DNA from: Synanceia verrucosa
Lineage: Eukaryota > Chordata > Actinopteri > Perciformes > Synanceiidae
Direction: 5' to 3'
DNA: 64,000 nt
Assembly: GCA_029721515.1 (NCBI GenBank)
Contig: CM056561.1
Coordinates: 9,842,501-9,906,500, forward strand
The stretch's first letter is position 1. Every line of letters begins with the position of its first letter. Under the pieces are notes generated by a model. That model was not told where the DNA came from, ran no database searches, and was given only the letters and a program-made list of their open reading frames with translations. This document shows positions 1-10,905 of the stretch, in pieces. Both the position numbers and the translations under genes were made by a program.

Positions 1-28
1 TATATATATATATATATATATATATATA
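1..28. repeat. (TA)n microsatellite
   Basis: Uninterrupted TA dinucleotides run from the window edge to position 28, so the full tract is probably longer than what is visible. Confidence 0.95.
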
Positions 29-2189
29 ACATTCCCACAGGAAAAAGATCGCTAGCACCTCTACTCATTTTGCATATAATTATTCCAATAATAATAATAA
101 TACAGATATACTGTGTTTTTTATAGCACAATAAGTATGGCTAAATGGGCTTTAAATCAAGAAAGAGCAACCCAAATTACACTGTTATGATACAATCTTGT
201 GATTTTAATTTTGCCTCTATCCATTTTTATTACTTTTTTGAATCAAGGTAAATGTTTTTACGTAAAACAATTTTCATATGAAACATACAGGGCATGTTGG
301 GTTTCATTAGGTTAAAGGTGTGATTGATAGTGCTTAATAGTAACATGACATCCTCAGAGCAATCAATAAATTGATCATTCTGACAAATAAGAAGAAGACA
401 AATCCAGTATCTGTGACCTGTCTATGTACCGACATTTGATAATTATATGGTAGTGAGCTGTGTGTGTTTTTTTTAATACTTCTTACTTGATAAATTATCT
501 ACCCGCTTTGAGACAGAAGATTATGATTAACTGAATCTTTTTTTTAATTTCTTTATTTTTACAAGTTGTAAACCGTGATCATACCCTTGACCTAAACATG
601 ACACTCCAGAGAGCTGGATGTGGTTCAGATGGCTGCAGGCCCATGAACAAGCATACCTAATATTAAGACATCATAACCATTTATGTTAGGTTGGGTTCCA
701 GGTCGGGAAAGGCTTCTAACATGAACCAAAAAAGAATTCTTCTATAAAGACAGGCCAACTGTCTGAAAGTAAACTAAATAATGTAGTGATGTCACTGCAT
801 CCCAATATCAGCAACAGCAAGATTTTTGTACAGTATTTTCGGGATGCATTTCAGAAGCTAACATGTCCCGTCACATTAACATAGGATCAGTGTTAATTGC
901 TGATCAGTCTTAAAACATTTAAACTGATTGAAAGAAATATTTCCAGTTGTGAATAATTTCTAACATGAAAATTCAGGTCTGTATGAATTCATGTATTTCC
1001 TGGCAGCATGCTCTCTCCAGCATTGTGTAAGCTATTGTTTCCATAGTTAAGCCGACACACGATGACCTTGTCTGTTTCTGTCTGAAGTAGCCATCTGATC
1101 ACAGTACTTGTATCTCCATAGAGGCATGGGGGAGACATGGTCCTCAATTAGGTCAAATTTTAAAGACAAAGTGTCAAAGCTCACAGAGAAAAGTTACGAA
1201 GGGTAAAATGCAAGCAGGAAGCAGATAAAAGGGTTTTATTGACCAAAACAATTTGCACAGGGATGCAAAAAAGCAGACCGCTAACCTAATAAAACTCCAA
1301 ACACAAGAGAAACACTGGAGAAGCATCACACAAACAAACAGGAACAGTGAAACTGGGGGTATAAGTCGTGACAGACTAACTATGGGAGTGAGAACAGGTG
1401 AGGTGAGGGCAGCACAAATTACTTTTCTTTATTAAAATACAGCAGATTGCAGTTTCCAAGGCTGAACACAAGCTGGCAGTAAAACCAAAGGTATGTTCAT
1501 CATATACAGTAAAAGCTACTCAGTTCATTCCAGAGGGCTGTTCCAGGAGGCATCTTTAGCAAACAAGCCAGACTTATTATGGTATATAAAGCAACTTCAA
1601 CATTTGAAGCTCAGTTACTATGGCAACGTATGCTGGGAAACTTAACTGGTCTGGGGTAGCCTAACTGGTGATTGTTGTTTTTTTTTTAACACTAACCTAA
1701 TGGGAAAGCACTGATTTTACTATTAACTTGCTAGTGGGCTTCCATATAATTTGACTCTATAAATCAAAGTTTGTAGAGAATCAGTTTAAATAATTAACAA
1801 AGTAATTATGTTGGTAAATATATTTGTATTATATTAAGGTTTTTATTTATTCTGTTTTTTATTTTTAATTTTTTGTTAGGTTCCCCCAATTCTGTTGTTT
1901 TACAAGACACAAGATAAGTAGAGGAGAAGAGATACAATTAAATGTTGTCAAAACACAAAGCTACTGTATGTATCTTTGTCTTGATTATACTTACATATAT
2001 ACAAACACATACAGTACAGTATATCAGTGTGTTTGTAATGTGTATGACCCAATCACACTGTGTGATTATCAAAAAAAAGGGCATGTCCACAAAGGGAAGA
2101 CTCAAAGGTTCCCATAGAAACCATTTTCATTCACATGTAATCATTGGTCAATTGGAAAAATGGTCTTGCTACAATTTTGGACACAATTT
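29..2189. other. Intergenic stretch, no gene recognised
   Basis: AT-rich sequence with a short (AAT)n run near 87-102 and scattered poly-T tracts. The open frames here are short and show no recognisable domain, and no flanking splice sites support them. The piece at about 1200-1440 has a mildly different, repeat-like texture but I could not find its ends. Confidence 0.6.
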
Positions 2190-2337
2190 TCACCCTATTA
2201 AAACAATGGCCTAAGTCATTTTTTCAAGTTTTTGGGAAAACACAAAAAAGTGGTGGCCAGCATCATCAAGAGATGATTTAAGCCAAAAACTCATTTTCGT
2301 CAAAAAAATGACTTAGGCCATTATTTTAATAGGGTGA
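2190..2337. repeat. Inverted-repeat (MITE-like) hairpin, 34-35 bp arms
   Basis: The arm at 2190-2224 is the reverse complement of 2303-2337 with one mismatch, enclosing a loop of about 78 bp. The arms contain TGACTTAGGCCATT. The size and arm length fit a small non-autonomous DNA element or a fold-back sequence. I see no clear target-site duplication, so the class stays open. Confidence 0.75.
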
Positions 2338-3784
2338 CGATGTGTAACGCTGAAGCAACATTTGATGAAATCACTGACACATTTCAATGTTGATTAACTG
2401 TATGATTGTCACTGATTACAAAATATCACCTGGTTGAACATATATGTATGTCACTATTTTCAGAAATGTAATTTTCAGTAAAACTATTATATTAATTATC
2501 TTTTTGTTTCTAAATTATTTTGAATTTAATTTGAATTTGTCATGAAAGCAGGTAGAAAGTGCGGTGCTGCAGGTGGTTCAGTGCGTTGAGCGGACTGCTG
2601 TGCTGTCGGATCTTCATCTCATCAGATCGGTTGTGTGATGTCGACTTTGTGTGGTTTGGTTTGATTCCTTCTCATGGTCCTGATGACTGTGTCAAAGTCT
2701 AGCAAACATCAGCAGTTTTCATGAAGCAATGGGACATTAATAAACCAGGTAGTAGTAAGAATCATCTCAGAGGCTAGTCCTAAAAACTACCAGTCCTGCC
2801 AGATGCAAAGGCACCTTAAAGAATATCTAACATAAAATTATCATTCAATAAAATAGCTCAAACAGCACTGATTTAAAATACTTAGTATTTTGTTCATCTC
2901 CTGTTTTTGTTCCTTAATGATTACAAATGTGTGGTGCTGACTTCCAAGTGTGACATGTTCTAGTAAGAGGAGCTGTGTCATCAAACAGAGACAGGGGTCA
3001 TTGTCAGTGATGGCCGTCAGCACCAGATAATCTCCCACAGGAAACACTCTAGCAGTGTCTGTTTTACTGAAGAAAAACACCTCTGTGTTTTGTTCCCTGA
3101 AGCTGTCGTCCAGGGAAGAGGGTGAATGCGAGGTTACGGATGTGAATTTTGTCAATTAGCCTAGTTTACACTTGTCAAATATAGATCACCTTGATCTTTT
3201 TTCCTGTGTGCAGTGCAATAATTATTATGGGACTCCACTCACCCACTTGAGTCTGTCATCGCATTTTCCTTTAAAGGGGAACCATCATTTACCTTGGGAA
3301 GTCCAATCAATGTTTGTGAACATGAGCTACTCTGTGTCGCAGCCAGAAATCCATGGACAGTGAATGGGAAACTGTTTTTTTGCTCTTTTTTAAACCCAAA
3401 TGAGCTTTATTTTGTTACTCTTTTCTCTCATTTTAGTAAATGTATCCATACACTCCAAATGTTCTCCTTCTCATCTAGAACATCGCTCTGAATCCATGTA
3501 GTTGTATTTTATCTGCCCATTTTGCATTATATATGTTATATGTGTTATATGTTATATGTTATATGTATATGCAAAGGCATTATATATGTTTTTTAACAAT
3601 GTAGTAAATTCCTCTACTGTAGCCTATATTTTTTGTTATTTCTATTATTCAAGCATGCTTAACAACACTAGACAATGGGACTGCCACTGAAAACTAGCCT
3701 TGTCGCTAACTTAGGCACAATTACATGTTTCCGTTAGACTAATGTATATTATACTTTTTCAAATAAGAAGTTAAAGTTTAAAAC
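2338..3784. other. Intergenic stretch, no gene recognised
   Basis: No coding signal was recognised. A short imperfect minisatellite built on ATGTTAT lies at about 3532-3572. Confidence 0.55.
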
Positions 3785-4206
3785 ACTGCATAGTAGACGC
3801 ACCCTAGTGGCAGAAAATATTTTTGCCTAGCAGGATGGTCTAGTGGCGTACCATAGGGACTAATCCTGGCTCTGGCAAGGGGTCTGTCAGACCAATCACA
3901 TCTCTCTATCTGTGTAGCGAGTCGTTGGGGCGGGCTTAGCACGATGACGACAGGGCTGCACAACACTGGACATATAGTTAGACTTGAGCTAGACTAGAGT
4001 TAGACTTGGGCTTTTCTTTGAAAGTTGAGCAGAAAGAAGCCCTCAAGTCATTCGTTCTGAATACGTTACATTGTCCGTTGCTCTGATTGGTCATAGCGCT
4101 GGTCTATTACGTGCAGAGGCAGTTTGAACGACAACGGTTGGTCCCACCCACAGGCTTCAACTCTGCCAATGGACTACCCCCAGACTATACATTTGATAAA
4201 GAACAC
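3785..4206. repeat. Possible degenerate interspersed repeat
   Basis: This block is richer in CpG and GC than its surroundings and has the texture of an old interspersed repeat. A 22-base piece at 4183-4204 recurs exactly at 8017-8038 in the same orientation, which shows that at least this part is dispersed. No terminal repeats or target duplication were found, so limits and class are guesses. Confidence 0.35.
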
Positions 4207-6637
4207 TGTTAAACACTTGTTAAAGAACACTGACGCACAGGGGATGCTTCTTGCGTTACTTCCGGATGGTCTTGGAAAGTTGTGTCAATAGATGCTCATT
4301 GTGTGTCCCTTACAGTGTAACCACTCAGAGTTAGAAAATGGTCTTGGTTGACATTGACTTCACTGATGTATGACATACATGATTACTGAGTGACTACGGG
4401 CTCATTTGACTAGCGATCATGTGACTCACTAGACTGTGACAAAATAAATAAGGCTCAGACAGTAGTGGCAGTGCTAAGTCCTGTGATTTTTATTTATTCT
4501 GATCCATCCATCTCTGGACTGACTTTCTTGATACTGCATCACAGTGCCCTTTTCATCACCCATTGTTATAAATTTAAGCTCTCTAATTTTACGATTTGGG
4601 AGAGATTTATGTTAACTAGTATTTTTGGACAGTCTCGGACCATAGGATTAACATTACGGATTTGGAAAATGCCAGCCAATATGTCTGTCCCCATATGATT
4701 GTTCACAATATGACTGCTGGAGTTTGCATATACAAATGATCAGCCAGTGACGCACAAGGACAGCGGTGTGAAACTGAACAGTCTACTGATGGAGTGACTT
4801 ATGTTCCTCCTCATTTTGATTTTATTAGATCAGATACATGATCAGTCCAGGGCAGTTCCACAGAAATTCAGTGGAACCAGTGAATCCCTATTATGTTTTT
4901 TTTTTCTTGAAATCCCAGTACTAACTGCTCACAATCCAGCTGCGGATGAAACATTCTCAGCGTAATAAGCCAGTTACACAAGCATTGGCCCACTGCAGTG
5001 ACCTCTCCCATTTAAGTGTGAATGGAGTGTGCATATTGCACAAGGGAAGAGAGTCAGGAAGTGGGTCATGGCATGATGGAAATGGGTCAGAGTCACCCTG
5101 CACTCCTCTGCTCTGGCTCCATAGTGAGGAAACTGCAAAGCAATGACGTCAGCAAGATGTGGGTATTTGTGTGTTGTGGTTAATAGAAACAGCTTTTTGT
5201 ATAAATGCATGTAGAGTGTATGTGTGTGTCCTACATAAGAGCTACACTGCATCCTATTAACAAGAACAGCTGGAAGTGGTGGAATGACTGGGGACCATGC
5301 ACACATTTTTGGGATTTTACAAAACTACAGACATTTTGGGTGAATGTCAAGAATGAAATTAATGCCATCTTGGTGGTACATTTACTTTTGAACCCACTAT
5401 AGTATATGTTAGGCTGTATACCAAAAGGTATGGAAATGAATTGAATTTTTATAGTATTGTTATTAATGGTAAGGAAAATTATAACAATTTCTTGGATTAA
5501 GAGACATATCTACATAATGACAGTGACCTGCGGTCAGGGTTATCATGATAAAAAAAGAAAATACAAACAAAGTCCAAAGTCCAATACAAACTGGGTCGCA
5601 TGACGCGTGCCTGTTTCTGTTCCTGATCTGTAAAGGAAAGAGCATTTTACTGGATTCCCAAAGACAGAGATGGATAACTACCATAAAAACAAACAGGAAG
5701 CGATCATAAGGAATCAGAGCGGTGGGAACCAGCAGCAACCACTTTATATCAGGTACAGAATCCAGCGTTCTCTAAACTTTATATCTGATATATTTTACAT
5801 GCCTTTATTACAATGCCAAACGGTTGTACTTTCATTAAATGCACGTTAGACCAAGGTATTGTAGCGTGGATTTTGTGGTGCTTCCCGGTGCTCACAACAA
5901 CAAGCAAACGCAACGTTTGTCTACAGAGTAGTTTCAGTCTTCCTTCAGATAAAACTCAACGTATGTTATGTCTGCAAGTGTGCTGTTTGCATGTCTGTTC
6001 TTGTGATTACAGCAAGGAACAGATCATTGTATGATTTCTCGTAATATAATTCACTAGAGAAACTACTAAACCATTTCAAGATGAGTGAAAAGTATACTGG
6101 GGACATGTTAAGGGTCAGAGATATTTAGTCTTTAGTATTTATTTGTACATATCGTCATATCTTGTGACTTAAAACTCTGAAGGCATAAATACTCTGCCGC
6201 CTCCACTCGTTTTGATGCAGATTTTACTGCCAAAATGGTGATGTAAACAAATGAAGTCACATGGGGTCTGGAGCTCTATTAAAAGTCGGAGCCAAGATAA
6301 AGCCGGTGATCCACTGTGGAGGATTATATTGCAACAATTGCAAAATAACATTCGCAGTTGCTTGCTGTTGGATGAATAGTAAAATAAGATGCTCTTTTCA
6401 GTTCGTACAGTTAAATCTGACTCCAGAGGAGTCAGTGCCTCACCAGCCATGAAACTCACCGGACGTCACTGATAATGGAAGAATTGACTGAGCATGAAAA
6501 AGAACACTTTTGTACAAAAATGGGCTCCTGTATCTTCATTTCTGGGTAAATAGGGGCTTGTCCACCCTTTTTTTCCCTTTGTCTGACAGGTTTTGTTTTC
6601 TGTCCTCTGGCAAACACATCACTACATTTAGTTGAGT
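4207..6637. other. Intergenic stretch, no gene recognised
   Basis: I see no exon with a recognisable protein family, no RNA gene and no clear repeat boundary. The longest frames (about 90-110 codons) lack any known motif and behave like chance ORFs. Confidence 0.55.
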
Positions 6638-7082
6638 CATCCATCCATCCATCCATCCATTATCTACCGCTTATCCTCATAGGGTTGCAGGGGGGCTGGA
6701 GCCTATCCCAGCTGTCTTAGGGTGGAAGGCAGGGTACACCCTGGACAAGTCGCCACCTCATCACAGGGCACATAGAAACAGACAACCACTCACACTCACA
6801 TTCACACCTACGGTCAATTTAAATTAGCCAATTAACCTAATCCCCATGCATGTTTTTGGATGGTGGGTGGAAGCCGGAGTACCCGTAGAGAACCCACGCA
6901 GACACGGGGAGAACATGCAAACTCCACACAGAAAGGCCCCGGGCCCGGGATTCGAACCCGGTACCTTCTTGCTGTGATGAGGTGGCGACTTGTCCAGGGT
7001 GTACCCTGCCTTCCGCCCTAAGACAGCTGGGATAGGCTCCAGACCCTATGAGGATAAGCGGTAGATAATGGATGGATGGATG
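6638..7082. mobile_element. tRNA-derived SINE plus inverted SINE tail (palindrome)
   Basis: The left part is a SINE in minus orientation: an (ATCC)n tract at 6638-6660 is its 3' tail, followed by the body and then part of a tRNA-like head with a B-box-like GATTCGAACC near 6949-6958. The head breaks off at about 6973, and the sequence continues as a second copy of the SINE 3' end in the opposite direction, ending in (GGAT)n at 7082. Arms 6638-6765 and 6973-7082 therefore form an imperfect palindrome of over 100 bp. Similarity to the SINE copies at 16.3 and 44.2 kb supports the family call. Confidence 0.8.
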
Positions 7083-7827
7083 TTCCCTCTGGTTCTTATT
7101 GTACCTTTGATTTTTACAGCCTTTGCCAAAACCACAACACTTAATTTCCTGTTGTTGTACCAGTGTTGGTCTTCCTCTCTGAATGCCTGAGAAAATAGAT
7201 GAATAAAGCTGACGTCAGCTTACCTTTATTACCATCTGTCCAGGAACGTGCAGAATTACTGGCATCACACTCATCCCTATATCGAGAAAACAAACACCCA
7301 TGAAAGTGATTGTTTGCTAAAATTAAATTGCAACAAAGGAAATCATACACAAAAATAAACTTGTTTTTAGCCGTGCCTGCACAGATGTTGCTGTGTTAAT
7401 TACTTGACTGGTCAGTCCAACACTTTACTGAAATATCTCAGCACTGATTGGATTGCTTGCTATTATATTTTGTACACACCTTCACGATCCCCAGGGAATG
7501 CATTCTACACATTCTGGTGAAATAAGCTGTATTTTGTGTTTAGTGCTGAATATCATGTCATGTCAGCATATTAAGATTATTGAGCATGATAAATAAATTA
7601 ACCCACCGGAACGCTGGCATCATAGATTACATTTATTTGTGAGATTAAAATCAAACGTAATGTTGGATGGGAAGGTGATTTTTGGCACAGCAGACTGACA
7701 ATATACCTGCTAATCATTGCATTTGTATTATATTTGATCAGGTTTTTAAATGACTTATTTTATTCATCCATTTATTTATTTAGAATTCAGGTTTTAATGC
7801 ATCTCTACTGTTTCCCAAAGGTGGCTC

Positions 7828-7830
<3 letters not shown>
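7083..7830. other. Intergenic stretch, nothing recognised
   Basis: AT-rich sequence without a recognisable exon, RNA gene or repeat boundary. Confidence 0.55.

Positions 7831-7858
<28 letters not shown>
7831..7858. repeat. (GT)n microsatellite
   Basis: Fourteen uninterrupted GT units. Confidence 0.95.
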
Positions 7859-7862
<4 letters not shown>

Positions 7863-8016
7863 TCATGTGGGGTTGAGGGGTTGCGTTTTATTTTCCATTG
7901 TTGTTTTTAGGCTATGTGAGTCATTTTGAACTACTAAACGTATGAAAAGTGCCATATAAATAGAATTTGATTTAATTTTGACTTGAATTATGAGCACGTT
8001 CACAGCACTGCCCCCC

Positions 8017-8038
8017 GACTATACATTTGATAAAGAAC
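8017..8038. repeat. 22-bp dispersed repeat unit
   Basis: Exact second copy of 4183-4204, core ACTATACATTTGATAAAG, same orientation and preceded by a C-rich run in both places. It probably marks a fragment of an old interspersed element. Confidence 0.6.
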
Positions 8039-8227
8039 TGAACTCAGCACTGAACTTTGACCTTGCTGATTAGCATCCAAGGTCACATCCACAGTGGCTG
8101 TTAAGTGAAAGGAGAATACTTCATGTGTCAGTTAAAGTGCACGTTTCAGGGAGGAAAATCGTACTGTGTAACATAAAAATCACCTTCGTTTCACATTTGA
8201 CTGTGATGTGTGGCAAATATGTGTGGC

Positions 8228-8285
8228 ACACTGGCAAGTGTGTCGGATTCACTTAAAAAAGTGAATCCGACACACTTGCCAGTGT
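8228..8285. repeat. Perfect 27-bp inverted repeat with 4-nt loop
   Basis: 8228-8254 and 8259-8285 are exact reverse complements separated by AAAA. There is no mismatch or bulge in the stem, and pairing stops abruptly on both outer sides. No TIR or target duplication is visible around it. Confidence 0.95.
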
Positions 8286-9095
8286 TCTTGTTGTGTTCGT
8301 GTGCCAGGACCAGTGAGTTTTGATAATACTGGTGAGCTCAGTCTTCTTTTAGGATGAAAGTCTGTGTATTTCACTGTCTCATTATTTCTGTCTGCATGCA
8401 CTGTGACTAGTGTCTGACAGCACAGAGTGTTTGTGCACATTCATATTAGTGTTAATACTTTCTGTATATTAAATCTAAAGCCTATTTTCTGTCTTTGTTT
8501 TTCAGTGAGTAATGGGGACAACACATTCTCAAATTGGTACAGTATTGGGGTTAACGCTGCAGCTGCCGAATAGCCTGTAATGTGATCATTCCATCCACAA
8601 CATGTGCTTGTTGTTCTCTGGTAGACTCAGATTATTATTCTTACCTTTTGCTTTTTGTTTGTTGTTGCATCATGCGACTTGCTGCCAGACAGTCAACAGC
8701 GGAAACGTGAATAAAAGTTAGATAGAGGAGCATCATGAGGCGCTGGCGTCATCAGGCCGTGAAAATTTCAGAAGAGACTTTTCTCTAATAACAATCTGAG
8801 CCTGTCAAGCATCTCAGAACGTGCTGTCATTTAGATTCATGCACATGGGAAAGTAGGGTCCAGGTGGAAAAATACAGAAGTTACTTTTGATATTATCACT
8901 GGGTCTTTTTGTATGGTTTGTCAATAATTATCACCTTCTGCTCTGTCACAACTGTGTGATGGTAATACCCTGTCTACTGCTGGGAATGGAGCAGTAATAG
9001 TCAAGACAGTGACAGACAATTTCAAAACATGGGAACTCCCATGAGTCCCTTGTACATTCCAACTATAACACACATACACAGCTGTGTATTTGTGT
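8286..9095. other. Intergenic stretch, nothing recognised
   Basis: No recognisable exon, RNA gene or repeat boundary was seen between the hairpin and the GTCCCC-bounded repeat. Confidence 0.55.
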
Positions 9096-9310
9096 ATTGT
9101 GGGGACTTTACATTTGACTTACATTCATTTCCTAGACACTTCCCTTGACCCTAACCATATCCACTACCCATGTAATCCTAACCCTAACCCTAACCATAGT
9201 CTAACCTTACAGTAAAATTAAATGTTCTCCAAGTCTTCAGTCTGAAATCTAACAGTTAACATTATGGGGACCTGCACTTTGTCCCCACAAGTACGGTGAG
9301 TCCCCACAAT
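9096..9310. repeat. Interspersed repeat bounded by inverted ATTGTGGGGAC motifs
   Basis: ATTGTGGGGAC at 9096-9106 is mirrored by GTCCCCACAAT at 9300-9310, which gives an 11-bp inverted pair about 215 bp across. Inside is a short run of about three CCCTAA units near 9177-9197. The layout resembles a small non-autonomous element. The internal telomere-like run is too short to call an interstitial telomere. Confidence 0.5.
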
Positions 9311-9358
9311 GTGAGTGTGTTATCAGACTTATGTCCCCATATCTCCGGCTAAACACGC

Positions 9359-9359
9359 C

Positions 9360-9387
<28 letters not shown>
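9359..9387. repeat. (AC)n microsatellite
   Basis: Uninterrupted AC dinucleotides directly downstream of the GTCCCC-bounded repeat. Confidence 0.95.
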
Positions 9388-9390
<3 letters not shown>

Positions 9391-10197
9391 CACTTTGTCC
9401 ACCTGAGTTGACTCAGAGGAAGCAGAACCACAAGGCCTCACAAACAACCAGCAGGAAGAGTCAAGGTCAGTTCCTGTTTTTGTACCTTTTTGAGTTCTTC
9501 ATTACTATAAACTGCAGACCGCATAATCCCCAGTTTCCTCTGCTATTAAGGACTGATTAAGAAACACACCATGGAAAGTTCAGGGGGTACAGACAGGGGA
9601 GCTTTATGTAACTGACGCTCAGCTGCTCTCTCCTATCAACCTGGCTGGAACCACAAATCCCTCACCAACAGTTCAAGAACAGGAAATTCATTGCATTATT
9701 TTACTGACTGATGGAAAAAATGAACAATTTGAAGAGGGGAACAAAAGGTTTAAAAGTTGTATGTTCATACAACTGGAGTAACGGGAATTGTTATGTGCAC
9801 TCATATCAGTGAACAAAATAGGAAGCAGATTAATTAGTCATTAGTTAATATGCATGCACAATACCAGGGTCCTGGTACAGTGACATCACTGAATCACTGA
9901 ATCAGGTCCATTATCAGTGTTACACAGCATTGTTGAGTAGTCTATTCTGGATATATATCAAGTATTTATTAATTAAAGATAAATTAACAACTGAAAACAA
10001 CCATCACTGAACTTAAAGAGAACAAACAGAGAACTGTCATTTTAGACTCAGGTAATGGAATAAACCAAGCTATCCTTTAATGTGGCACAAAGCACTAACG
10101 CACACAATACGCAGATGATCCACTGGCATTGTCTGAGAGACACACTGATTGCAGAGCAGCTTCAACATGTGGCATGACATCACTAATGAACACACAC
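9391..10197. other. Intergenic stretch, nothing recognised
   Basis: No recognisable exon, RNA gene or repeat boundary. Confidence 0.5.
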
Positions 10198-10200
10198 CTG

Positions 10201-10902
10201 GGGCTCATTGCACAAAAGTAGGATTCAGACATCCAGGACTGAGCTGGGATCAACAAATCCAAAACCCCAAAAAAGAGCGCCCAGGCTTAAGTGGTTGCAC
10301 AAAGACCAATTCATCAATCCAGGTGAAACCAATCCTGGATCAGTCCTCAAAAATCCCCCACCATCGATCACAGACTCGCAAATTCACCATGGCAACTAGA
10401 GCGGCGTACTTTTCCCCGTCAGAGGTAGATATCCTCACAGAGGCTTATGAGGAGGTAAAGGACCAAATCAAAAAGAAGCTATTAAACAACAAGAGAAAGT
10501 GTTGCAAAGTATTGCAGAATGCTTAAGTGTGTAAATACACTGGCTTTTTTGACCAGCTCCCAAAGAAGAGCCGGCTCCCGAACAGCTCTTAATTTTGGAT
10601 CGTTTGTAGCCCTATATTTTACCTTGACTTCACAAAAATGAATAGTTTGTGTCACAAATGTCACAGTGGTTTCCATTGGGGCGACTGTGGACAGAGATAA
10701 GGGATGAGATTAAATATATTCTGGGGTTTAGCCTGGTCTGGAACAGGCTAGTTTCACAGAATAAATCTCCATGGTAACTTATGTCATAACATATCCCGCT
10801 CTCCACTATCCCGCTTTTGTGTAACCAGATCACGAATAAATTAAGGCGGGATAACCAAGATATCCGGCTTAATCCCTTACCCTGGTTTTGTGCAATGGGC
10901 CC
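10201..10902. mobile_element. PIF/Harbinger-type DNA transposon relic (702 bp)
   Basis: Terminal inverted repeats are visible: GGGCTCATTGCACAAAA at the left end, and the reverse complement of GGGCCCATTGCACAAAA at the right end. The element is flanked on both sides by CTG (10198-10200 and 10903-10905), a 3-bp target duplication as expected for PIF/Harbinger. The left half holds the start of the Myb/SANT-like protein that these elements encode next to their transposase. I saw no transposase, so the copy is non-autonomous, internally deleted and decayed. Confidence 0.8.
10389..10534 (+). pseudogene. Harbinger Myb/SANT-like DNA-binding protein, broken N-terminal fragment
   Basis: From the ATG at 10389 the frame reads MATRAAYFSPSEVDILTEAY followed by EEVKDQIKKK. 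This is the conserved opening of the Myb/SANT-like accessory protein of PIF/Harbinger transposons (NAIF1-like fold), which binds the element ends and helps the transposase. After about residue 30 the similarity jumps to another frame and continues as AIKQQEKVLQSIAECLSV to a TAA at 10532-10534. A frameshift with a small deletion therefore lies near 10475, and the protein stops well short of the family length. It is a non-functional relic inside the TIR-bounded element. Confidence 0.75.
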
Positions 10903-10905
10903 CTG

